Assembly: GCA_024734555.1 (NCBI GenBank)
Contig: JANPWX010000008.1
Location: 6,617,652 to 6,681,651 of the forward strand
DNA length: 64,000 bases
Direction of reading: 5' to 3'
Origin: Trochalopteron elliotii
Taxonomy: Eukaryota; Chordata; Aves; Passeriformes; Leiothrichidae
Shown one piece after another: positions 53,805-64,000 of the stretch. Position numbers and translations under genes: made by a program. A model generated the notes under the pieces. It was not told where the DNA came from, made no database searches, and saw only the letters and a list, made by a program, of their open reading frames with translations. Numbering within the stretch: position 1 is the first letter of the stretch; every line of letters begins with the position of its first letter.

Positions 53805-53905
53805 TTTGGTTTGTTCTGGTTTTTTGTTTTGTTGGGTTTTTTGGTTTTTTTTGGGTTTTTTTGGTTGCTGCAGTTGTTTTGTTTGTTTGATTTGTTTTGT
53901 TTTTC
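53805..53905. repeat. G/T-rich low-complexity tract
   Basis: About 100 bases made almost only of T runs broken by G2 and G3 groups (blocks such as TTGGGTTTTTTGG). Cytosine and adenine are nearly absent. The shape suggests expansion by slippage from a poly-T seed. The G groups could support a weak quadruplex on the plus strand. Confidence 0.85.
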
Positions 53906-56900
53906 TTCCCTAAGAGCTGTTTAGATAAACAGGTACATCATGGCATGCACAGTTTGTGGGCTCCCTTTCCATCTTTGGAAACAGTTTCTGTTCCAAAAGC
54001 AAAAAAGCAAAGAGGGGTTTTGTGTGTTTTTGAAAACCATACTTTACTATTAAACAAACAGGGTTGCCCTTGAAGCCTGTGCCATTGCAGTGATTCCCTA
54101 CAGAACACGGAGCAATTGACAACTGTGACTGTGCTTTTGTGATTCTTCCTTTGAGTGAACTGGAAGAGGACGCTCATAAATCGGTTTTAACCATTTATTA
54201 TGACTGAATACTAAGGCTTTATGGCCCAAATTGTGCCGCTTGAAGATAGTTTTTCCTTTTGAGATACACTTTGCATAGAACCGACTATTAATAATGATTA
54301 AAAATGTTATTGTTATAATTGGACTCAGCAGTTTATTTGGGGAAAATAAATGCTTTGTGTTGTAGGTTTCCCAGTTTTACCCACAGGCTAAGTCTTGTAT
54401 GTATAATTATGTTTTAGGAGACATTTTAAGTGCTAGTTGAACCTTTAACCTGCGTTTCCTCTGGAATAATTACAGGATGTGAAAATGGCCAAATGAAACG
54501 CTTACTCATAGAGATTAATAGAATTAGTTAAGCTACTGTTACCTTATGCTTGATTTATATTGTATGTGTAGGTCGAAACAGGCTGTAATGGCATGTGGGT
54601 GTTTTTCTATCTTTTTATACTTGGTAAAGTTTTGCCTTATGTTTATTACTTGCTATGTTATGTGAACTGCTTAAAAAGGCATTTTAGACCACTGGCAGGT
54701 AGTTGAATTTCAAAGGCTGGCTCTATTTAAAACAAAACAGTAGTGTTTGAACTTCTATCAATTTTTTTTCTGAAAATAACAGTAATAGAATTGATTCCGT
54801 CACCTTCCAAGGAAACAAGCTGAAAAAGAAACCTCTGTGGATTAGTAGTCCAGACATCAAATATATTTTGCAGACGTTTGAAACCAAGCCCGAGTCAGCT
54901 ACAATAGAAGCAGGGAAAAATAAGAAAAATCATTTGTCTGTCTGCATTGCCAAAATTGCATGAAAAGGTGAAAATAAAAAGTCTGCAAACATGAGGAGTG
55001 GTATAGCAAAACTACAGCATTTAATCTTATTTAAAGATTCAAGACTGGTGGTAATTCTAATAATATTTTCAAGTAAAACATTCAGTTAAAAGTGGTTTGC
55101 TTTTTAAAATTTGATCTGGTGTGTTTCTTTAAAAAGAGAGTGCATTGGCTTTGAGGCAACTTGAGTTTCAATCTTTGAGGAAAGTGTTGAACAGTTACCA
55201 TCTCAATTTTAAGTAGCTAAGTCTTCAACAGAAAACTTAAATTTAGAATTAGAGAAGAGCCTGAAGTCAGCTTATCTTATATTATTAGATAATACTGTGG
55301 GAGTTACCAGACAGGTTTATACCAGCCTTCACTGGTGTTGAAGGACTTTTTGTCGGGCTCCTTTCAGTTAATGCTTTGCAGTCCCCCCCGTCCTGCAGCC
55401 TCTACTAGTTGAAGCATTTGGGTTTTTCACCCAGGTGAGGAGCAATTTGCAAAGGTGCTGCCAAGGAGCAGGAGCTCACCATGGCTCATTTAAAAATCTC
55501 AGCAGGTGCCAGCTTAATATATTCATTATTGGTTTTTCAGTTGTTCAGAAGAAAGAGAGCAATTATCTCCCCATTTTAAGGCAGATAATGATACTCATCT
55601 GTGAAGCTCCTGGGAAGGCTTAGGGGCAGTGAACTTGAAACCTTTAAAAATCCGAGCCACAAGTGGAGGAAACCTTTCTCGTAGAAAGTTTTTAGTCAGC
55701 AACTTCATTTTGAATCAAAGCACATTTGGGTGAACCCATTTTACCACTCACCTAACGTATCCTTGGCGAACTATTTCACTGCTTTTAAATCCTGTTTTAA
55801 CTTGGTTTAGAGTTAATGTTTGTGGCAGTGGTTGTAGCAGGCAGTGAAAATGAGATTTTTTTTTTAAGGTCAGTGAAGTATAAATGCAAAGAGGATTAAA
55901 AATCAACTATTAAATCAAGATTTCCTTTACTCACATTCTGTTGATGCTTACCTCTCTTTGATGACTTCCCTTTAAAGTATTATGCTAATGTAGGAAATTC
56001 AAGATTTTCCTTATATACGTTTCTGTATCATTGTGGGTTACAGGATTTCTTGTCTCTTTCCTGAAAAACATATTCAGTAAGTCCACTTAGCATGAGCATC
56101 CTCTCTACATACAGACAAGTTATTTCTTTATTACAATGACTCTGTTATTGATTATACCAAATTTCTTTTAAGGAAGAAATCTGTATTTTGCCCCTTGTGT
56201 AGAATGGGCATATATGCAGGAATTACAGTATTTCACCAGAGATGCAAGCAGAAATCCTGGGAAAGGGTTGCTAAACATGGAATCTGAATGCAAATGTTCT
56301 GTGATAAGTGTGGGTTATTTTGCTGAAGGGTGCATGTGCATGCATCAAGAAACACTGTGATGGCATGCAGGGAGTTTATGGGCACAGCTGTGTGTGTTGA
56401 GGCGTGGCCCTTCAGCTGGAAAATTATATACTAGGATATCTTTGCTTTTATCTTTGTGTCATAATGTCTTTTGTTACTGAAGTAATCTCTAAGGAACTTT
56501 AAGAAACACAGAGGCTGTGGTCGATGAGAAATCAACTTAGCAAATCATTAACATCAACAAATGAAATAGTAAGAGAAGGGAGAGACTCGAGTATTCAACT
56601 ATTGACTGTTCTGTGTTTTTAACAAGGGACATTAGAATACCATGTCTAAAATAGTTGACTAAAACTTCAGAAGCATGACATTAGATAGGCTTTACTGCAA
56701 ATACTCTATTTATGTTGAAATGAGGAGAAGGAACTCACAAATCCTTGAATGTACAGTTATCAAATGCTGCTCAGAGAGCTTCCAGCATTTATTGGAATGT
56801 CAGTCCCTTCTGAAATGTTTTTATACTGCTACCATATTTTCTAAGATGATGGAATGACTAAATATTAGCCACTTGTGCTTTTGGGAATCATGAATTTCTG

Positions 56901-57576
56901 GAAAATATCCCTCTGCTGTCAGAGAAATGAAGTTCTGTTCTGGGGAATTCATCTGGAAAGAGCATTTCTTGGGGGCAATGGGGACCATCTGTGGAATTCC
57001 AGCTACGCGAAGACCTGGAGCAGAGATGGGCAAAAATACACCAGGATGCAGGCAGTTCTGAGGAGGTCACTGTGGTAACCTTGTTTGGAGGAAAGGTCTG
57101 CATACGTGGGCTGACATTCTGACCCTTAATAATTCAAGAGTAATGTTATACATTCTTTATGCCTATGCAGCATTTCTGTGGCATAAGGCTTCTAATCATT
57201 CCCAATCTTCATATAATTTTCAAATGCATCTTTACACATATGTAATATGTACACACAGAAACCCTGTGATTGTTATTTAGTATCCTGCCTATGTAGTTTG
57301 AAATCATTCAACTCCAAAGTAAACAAAAGCAAAAGGAAACATGCTCCAGGATTCAAATTGCTTTTCTACTGCAGTGAATTAGTAACTTGCTTTGTGCTGT
57401 AGTGAGGTGCATTTTTCTGTTTGAACCATTTGGTTCACAAATGACTTTGTACTCCAGTCTTTTACTGCTGTTGTGAGATTTCATCAAGCAAACAGTGCTT
57501 GTTTTCATGTGTGTGTTTGTTTGTTTTTGGCCATCTAGTTTGAAATTCCATTATATGCCCAAGTTGCAATGGAAAA

Positions 57577-57587
57577 CCCCCCCCCCC
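57577..57587. repeat. Poly-C run (11 C)
   Basis: Eleven consecutive C followed by GC and a short T run. Homopolymer C of this length is uncommon in this AT-rich window, and its exact length may be a sequencing artefact. Confidence 0.8.
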
Positions 57588-60500
57588 GCTTTTTCTGTCC
57601 TTGCTTCAAGACAATGAATTTTGTCCAGAAATGGAGAAGCTGTCTGTCACTTCTCTTGTAGCTTACATAGCAATGTGGTTGTGCACTTTCAGAAAGGGGG
57701 TCTCTGCCGTGGCCCCCTCTCTCCACCCCCCCAATTCACTGTGTTTTATTTACTGTATGTGGCAGTCTTTTTAATGGAAAGTGCAGAGATTTGTATGAAG
57801 TCTGAAAATAGGAGAGAGAAGTTCATGTTCCTTGTTTAAAAGTCATAGCACATCATGTTGTAAATACGGATTTAGAATTTACTCTGATTTTTATGCTGAT
57901 ATTTTGGCTTTGTTTTTCACTGCCGAAGCCTGTAATGAACTGAAATTCTCACTTCTCTGGGTGTTTCCCACTATCTGTTTACATTGTTAGCCTTGTTTAA
58001 AAAGGGAGAAGAAACACTGAAGTTTTGTAACTCTTTTTGGTAGCCTTGTCTCATTATAGTTATTTTTTCTGCATTGGCATGATCATGTGCATGGATTATT
58101 TTAAAATATTTTGCTCTTTGCATAATCCTATTGCTTCAGTGGAAGGTTTCAAATTTACAGAGAGCATACCCAGAATTGAATGGTGAATTGGATAAATATT
58201 TTTCTGTTTTAATAGGCATTCCATGGTTGTGGCCTACTGTATCAACACTGATTTAGAGATGATTTGAGAAGATGGGTTCATTAGGACAGCATCTCTCTGT
58301 TTCTCGTGGGTGACACATTATGATACAGTTCAGTAAGGAGAAGGGGATTGGGTTTACGGTTCCTCTTTGGACCCCTGTCGTGGGGATCCTGCTTGCACAG
58401 CTGTGGGAGGTGGGGAACGCATGACCCTCGGTGTCTCTGGGAGAGCCTGCAGGCTGCTTGTCCTTAGCCAGGTGCTTGAGTTGAGCAATCACTCTTGCAT
58501 AAGCACCCACTGCAGAAGCGTGCAGCTGACTAATGGGCACCTGCTGTTCCCCAGGTGTCCTTCCTCAGACCTGGTTTTGTGTAGTCGGCTTTGTTAGTCC
58601 CCTCTGAGGACATTATTGAGTATGTTAAATGCCCTTCAAATATACATATGTGCATTTGTCATCAGCATCCTGTAGTTTTGTGTTGTCTTCTCCAGCATGC
58701 TCCGGGTAGGTGTCAGTATGAATTTCAGGAAGCACATCCCGCTCTCCTTTACAGCCTGCAGCCTTAGGGCTCCTTTCATCTTTAATGATAGTCCCCCATC
58801 AGCTCCAGGTGGAATGTGGCTACACAGGCCCAGCATTTTACCAATAGTGGCAGCCAGTTTGTGTGTAGATAACAAAATAGATCTTTGGACCCAGTCTAGG
58901 CCTGAAGCTGGAACTGAATTTCCAGTTGCTAAGTATAGGTGGGAGCCACAGTTACATTCTTAATCTTAGACATTTGAAATGTGTTTCCTGACTCTCCCTT
59001 TAAACTCATGTGCCTCAAAATAATACTGGTAGTTACTTTAAAGCACATACATAGATGACTCATAATGTCAACACACATGATTTTTGTAGTGCTTTTTGTC
59101 TTCTACTTTGGAGTTAAAAACAGCACTAGAATGTCTCAAGTATTAATTTCATGACTGGCTAGAATACAGTATTCTAATATTGACAGGTCTGATAAGTCCC
59201 AATAGAGCCATGTAAACTTATGGGATATTTATGCTGTCACATTTTATTGGTACTCAGACTTTGTTCAAAATCTTTAAAAGTTGGCTTTGATTTAAGCAAT
59301 TACATGTGTTTAATTGCCACTTTTCCATTGGAGTAACTGGTAATGAGTACAATGTTACTGCATTTCTGCTGATAAAGAGGCATTAAGATCCTCTGAAGTC
59401 AAGTGGATTATTAATTATGTATTGAAGATGCTTCTCACACTTTTAAATATCAAAGATTTTTACATTTGAAAAACAAAGAAAAGCAAAAACCCTGAACAAA
59501 TCAACTACTTTCCCCAAAACCTCAAAAACCCCAAACACAGACTCTATTACAGTATCAAGCAATGTTGCTCTTTGTCTTGGTTGTGTATGATTGTGCTGTA
59601 GCTCATTAATCCTGGGATAACTCTGACCTGGTTGCATGAATTGTGAATTAAACTTTCCTCCTTGAGCATCTGCTTTGTGGTACTTGTGTGCCATGGAAAC
59701 AGTGACAGCAAATACAGAAGCCAAATTCCTTATGTTCCTTATCTTTGCAGTGCCTTTGCAGGGACTTTTCTGACAGGAGGAGCAAAGCTTACTCTTTTTG
59801 TACTAAGAAAATATTTGAACATACTATTTCAAAAGTCAGCCTGAAGTGTCTTTTTTTTGTTGGATTTCAGTTGAAAACACGTGGATAGTGTTTCATACTC
59901 TCTGTTTAGATAGGTGCTTGTCATTCTAACTATGAGCAAAGAAGGCTCAATGTGTGAATGCCCGAATGGCACAGAGCCATAGAGAGGGAGAAGACGTTAT
60001 GGGGGATGTGAGAAAGCATGAGCAAGCCAAGGGCTTCATTGCATAGATTACCTGTGGTGTTTTTAGTGCCTGCATCTTGGAGAATCTCTCAGATGGCGCT
60101 AATTTTCAGCACAGTAAGTACAGAAAAGAGGAAGCAATAAGAAACGCATTGAAATAGGTGAGCATTCAGTGGATAGCATAATTGTATTCTGTAACAAAGT
60201 TGTAAGAAAGGGCCTTGTGTTTTTCCTGACAACTTAAACACTGGCAGCCATAGGAAAGCTAGAAAACCTATGGAGAAGAGTTTATCCATATCTGTGACTT
60301 ATGGTTAAGGGACAGATTGTCAGCATCTTATCACTCTGTGCTGTAGTTTCCCTTAGTGTTTGGGGGGGAGTATAAGATTTCACAATTGTCACTGGTTATA
60401 GTGGTCACTGATTACACTTTCCTGCTAGAATCATGTCCTTCCAAGTTTTAGCTCTTCACCGATGAATCTTCTGGGGATTTTTTGCTGTTTGTTTGGGGGT

Positions 60501-60969
60501 TTTTTTGTTCTGTTTTGTGGGTTTTTTAATTTTTTTTTTTTATTATTTAGAGCCTCTACTTGTCTCACCAATATGCCACTAGAAATCTGTAAACTTCAAA
60601 TTGCTTCAGTCTTAATAAAAGTGGTATCTTGTGTGATCCTGTCATATGAAATCATGTAGTCTGTTAGGAGTGGAGGAATCAATTTATAGTCAGATCAGTT
60701 TCTTTTTTTTGTCTACTTGTAATTAGATGGATGTGCCTACTCACCATCTTATCTATACTGGAGTTGTAATTTTCCCTTATAAAACTGGTAGGTAGAGAGA
60801 ACTGCAAATGCCTTTAATTGATTTCTTTCTGTCATAATGTTGGGTAATATGAGAACTGAAGCCAACTGATATCCAAAAGAATTATCTGGGATTTTACAAT
60901 CAAACCATATATTTCTATATGTTATATTCACACGTGTTACAAAAAGATACTCATGAAGTTTTCTGTGCA

Positions 60970-61033
60970 TGGTTTTTGTGGCTTTTTTGTTGGGGTTGTT
61001 TTTTTTGGTTTTTTTTTGTGTGTGTGTGTGTGT
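60970..61033. repeat. G/T-rich tract ending in a (TG)n repeat
   Basis: T runs interrupted by G, GG and GGGG groups lead into an uninterrupted TG dinucleotide run of about eight units at 61,017-61,033. It has the same character as the tracts at 53.8 kb and 60.5 kb. Confidence 0.85.
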
Positions 61034-62555
61034 CTTGTGGAGGCAGCTTCAAGTGAAATCTTGTATTCCTCATGCTGTAACACTTTTCTCTAATCTCCCT
61101 TAGAAACTTTCTAATGGCACCTATTAATTTTCTCCACAGATTTTAAATACTATTGATGCTGAGTAATGTATTTAATTAGCCCCAAACTTTCTGTGTAATC
61201 ATTCCAATCTGTGCTCTCAGCTTTTGCCTGTAAGGCTGACAAATGGCAGGAGGGGGAAAGGGCACTTTCCTGTCAGTGGCTGTGGAGCCTTTGGTTCTTG
61301 GGTTGTCAGAGCAGTCCTTCTGAAAGAGCTGTGAAAGAACAATGAAAATACTATTTAGCTTCATTTAAGAAGTCAAAACCAATATTAGTTGTAGGAAAAA
61401 GCTTCCTTATCTTATGAAACTGGACATTTTTATGGTTCCTTTAGTGTTTCCCTTCTTTCCATTGTAATAATATGAGTTTGTTTGTGAAATCCTGGATTGT
61501 ATCGGTCAGGGCTAAGTTCACTTTTCTGTGTCTGTTCTTGCAGGGTCAAGAGGAAAGATAAATTAGCTCAAAATTATACAAGTGTTTTCTTTGCAGTTTA
61601 GAGTAAATGCTAACTGAATCCTCTTCACGTTTTTACCAGCATTGACATCCTTGCCTCTTGTATTGGTTATACACCAGTTCTGAGGTCAGGCACATGGATG
61701 TCAAATTACAGCTGTACTGATCTGGTGAAGGACCATGTAAACTGTACAGGTTAATTTTTTAGGTTGGGTTTTTTTAGTCATTCTAGTATTTTATTCTGAG
61801 AATAAAACAAAGGAAGGTCCTTCTGTTTTTAACCCAGCCCATAGAGGTAACATTTGGTCAAATGCCAGCTGAACCATTTGTTTGCTAGGCAACTCCTCTA
61901 GATCACAATTAGAAAAAATTAAGTCAGTTAAGCAGAAAAGTGAGAAGCATTCACAAATAGGACAACATGCTTTTTTGGAAGCTGGGAGCTTACATGCAGG
62001 ATTTATTGATAAAGCAGGAAGAGAAACCAGTCCTGTCAGTCTATAGTGAAATACATCACCATTTGTGTATTTAACACTAGCTTAGCACGGGAAAATTTTT
62101 CTTTTAAGGACTCCTTTAAAACTAAGAGAGAATCATATGCTTGAGGACTATAAATGGAAAATGTTTCAAGCAGGAGAGGCTGTGCTGTGATTATTGGGGA
62201 CATTCATCTGTGGAGTTTACCTACTTGAAACCAATCCCTGGTGTCTGCAGGATGGAGTTGAGAAAAAGAGCAAAAAGGTCTAGGAAAATAATCTTCAGAG
62301 ATTTTAGAAAACAGGAAAATCATGTGAAAGTATCACTATGATCTTTCTGCCTGTTGCTGAGCATGGCAAAATTGAGGAGGATATTATTGTCCCTTTGTGG
62401 GAGCTGAAGGGAAGAAGCTGTCATTCTTTACTGTCAACCACCCTGTTTAAACTCCTTCAGAAAAAGATTGTGGAAATGTAACTGCCTGCATAAATTGTAA
62501 GCTCCCAATAAGGTCCTCATCCCTCTTTTAACTGTGTAGGAGGACACAGTCAAGC

Positions 62556-62650
62556 AGATAATGAATGACTTCAGATTGGACATGAGAAAAAGGCTCTTCA
62601 CTGTCAGGGTTGTCAGTCCCTGGCACAGGCTGGATGCAAGGAGAACGCTG
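62556..62650 (+). mobile_element. Short CR1 fragment (end of the ORF), plus strand
   Basis: The plus strand encodes RLDMRKRLFTVRVVSPWHRL, which matches the end of the CR1 reverse-transcriptase ORF, where a run of the type 'FRLDIRKxFFTxRVVxHWxRLP' is expected. Similarity then fades, although diverged CR1 could continue to about 62,745. There is no 3' tail. An alternative is a chance resemblance, but the block is long enough to make CR1 the likely source. Confidence 0.65.
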
Positions 62651-63623
62651 TGGCAGCTCCAGAGCTGTGTGAATGCTCAGAAGAGGCCAGGAGGCTTTGC
62701 TCAGGGGGGTGTACCATCTTGGGAAAGCTTTAGATTCTGGTGAAAGTTGCTCTATTAAGTGGGTGCTGTTAAAATAATTTGGTGATGAAATACAGAGCGG
62801 ATTGACAATACATAGTTAAACCAAACCTTTTCTACCTGTAACTGTGTAAACACAGTTTAACAGAGTATTTCAGAACAGATATGACCTTATGTGCACAAAT
62901 TAATGCATGTGACAAAGCAGAATCCCTGATATTTGTATCCTTTGAAAACATTCAGCAATGCAAAGGAAGCTTTCCAAATCCGTCCAGTGAATCTTACTGA
63001 GTAAAGGCAGTAATTCTTTCTGAGTTTGAATGTATGTTGTATATTACAGATGCGTGCGAGCTTCCAAGATATCAAGGTTAGAGGTATTTTTGGGGTCACA
63101 GACTCACCGTTAGCAGCTGGTCTCTCTTAATTAGAAGCTAAACCCGATGAACGCAACTCAGTTCAGTAGGTTTTTTTAATACATGACTGTTCATGGAATA
63201 AAAACAAAATTCATGGAGATTTTCTTTTATCTCAGAAAAAGGGAAATGGTAGTGTATACTGTGAAATAATGATGTCATTACAAGCTAGTTCCATATTTAA
63301 AATATAACATCTGATTAGTGCCTCTTAATTACCTGGGCATTTTCTTTAATAACAAACAACATGAATTTTTCCTTTCAAACATCAAGTTATTAAAACTGTA
63401 GAGTGACAAACCTGATGTAGGAGCAAGGACAGCTACTTGAATCACCCCATTATCAGCAAATCAGTTGTATTTATGCACTTGTAAAATTTCTAGGTATTCT
63501 TGTGAAGGAAATGGTAAGTATTTGGCCACTGTTTGGGAGAGGAATGAGCTTGAGCCATTATGTAACTCTTGAATTGGTGTTGATATATGTAAAACTACTT
63601 CAGATAAGATAAGCAGTGACATT
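62651..63623. other. Non-coding stretch
   Basis: AT-rich sequence between two CR1 fragments. The only notable part is a small CpG cluster with splice-like signals at about 63,050-63,150, described as a finding. Confidence 0.65.
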
Positions 63624-63682
63624 TATGATTGGACTTGATGATCTTAAAGGTCTTTTACCAACCTAAATGATTCTGTGATTGT
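63624..63682 (+). mobile_element. CR1 3'-terminal fragment, about 60 bp
   Basis: The order TTGGACTTGATGATCTTAAA, then 'ggtctttt-ccaacctaaatg', then ATTCTGTGATTG is the CR1 3' end followed by about one and a half units of its terminal octamer repeat. Only the last 60 bases of an element are present, an extreme 5' truncation. It lies in the opposite orientation to the four larger CR1 copies. Confidence 0.82.
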
Positions 63683-64000
63683 AAGATTTTGAGAAGCTAT
63701 CTAAATGAATAATTTCTGGTCCACATTCTAGTGTAATAATGGAGTAGTTAATTAAAGAGCAAATACAATGAGGCTCTGGTCCTCCTTTTCTCCTTCCTTC
63801 TGTGCCCTTGTGCCTTTTGTTCAACACATGAAATTTCTTTTCCGTGCAACACAAGCTTTAAATATGCTCATTCTTCAGCAACCTTCATCATCATCCTTCT
63901 GCAACTGTTCTATCTTCTTTCTCTCTTTTGCTTCTAGCCTCTATGATTAATTTTCCAGTCTTGTCGTCAGTCCTCTGCAGCTGACTGAAGCTGCAGTTGC
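63683..64000. other. Non-coding window end
   Basis: About 320 bases of T- and C-rich sequence on the plus strand with no gene, repeat or motif that I recognise. Confidence 0.65.

Larger units (their letters stand above)
52158..62555. other. Non-coding stretch with G/T-rich low-complexity patches
   Basis: No recognised gene or RNA. The notable parts are low-complexity G/T tracts at 53,805-53,905, 60,490-60,545 and 60,970-61,033, an 11-C run at 57,577-57,587 and a locally GC-richer segment at 58,250-58,600. Open frames are short and have no motifs I know. Confidence 0.65.

Noticed and set aside
1..64000. Search by eye for tRNA, rRNA, known microRNA seeds, CRISPR arrays, LTR pairs and large inverted repeats
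   Set aside because: None found; a computational scan (tRNAscan, Infernal, RepeatMasker) could still reveal diverged examples.

Overview
This window looks like vertebrate nuclear DNA from a bird. The main evidence is six fragments of CR1, the dominant avian non-LTR retrotransposon, some with the typical CR1 3' tail. The window also has AT-rich, CpG-depleted sequence with many poly-T tracts, short microsatellites and a 380-base assembly gap beside a CpG island, a common pattern in bird assemblies. I cannot name the species or the chromosome. I recognise no protein family outside CR1, and no tRNA, rRNA, known microRNA or CRISPR array. The window is best read as intergenic or intronic DNA around one probable promoter.

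Layout: 1-9.3 kb is unique non-coding sequence with a degenerate tetranucleotide repeat near 1.1 kb. A CR1 reverse-transcriptase fragment (minus strand) lies at 9.34-9.97 kb. More non-coding sequence runs to the gap at 18,600-18,979. A strong CpG island starts directly after the gap (18,980 to about 19,460) and holds the only convincing promoter signal. It also holds a possible short first coding exon, an ATG at 18,992 and a good splice donor after 19,055. The next stretch reaches a nearly 1-kb CR1 (minus) at 24.72-25.69 kb. From there to 64 kb the DNA is mostly featureless, with CR1 fragments at 36.36, 51.98, 62.56 and 63.62 kb, plus G/T-rich low-complexity patches at 53.8, 60.5 and 61.0 kb.

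A few stretches have open frames bounded by plausible splice sites: 8,454-8,546; 24,156-24,316; 33,661-33,840; 37,506-37,637; 39,898-40,056; and a non-coding-looking one at 27,824-28,038. None matches a family I know. In 64 kb, several such stretches are expected by chance. They are listed as hypotheses. If the island is a plus-strand promoter, the sequence from 19 kb onward would be its first long intron. The candidate exons at 19,055 and 39,898 are phase-compatible, but nothing else ties them together.

I found no undescribed biological system that I can defend. The items most worth checking are the promoter truncated by the gap and the small set of candidate exons.
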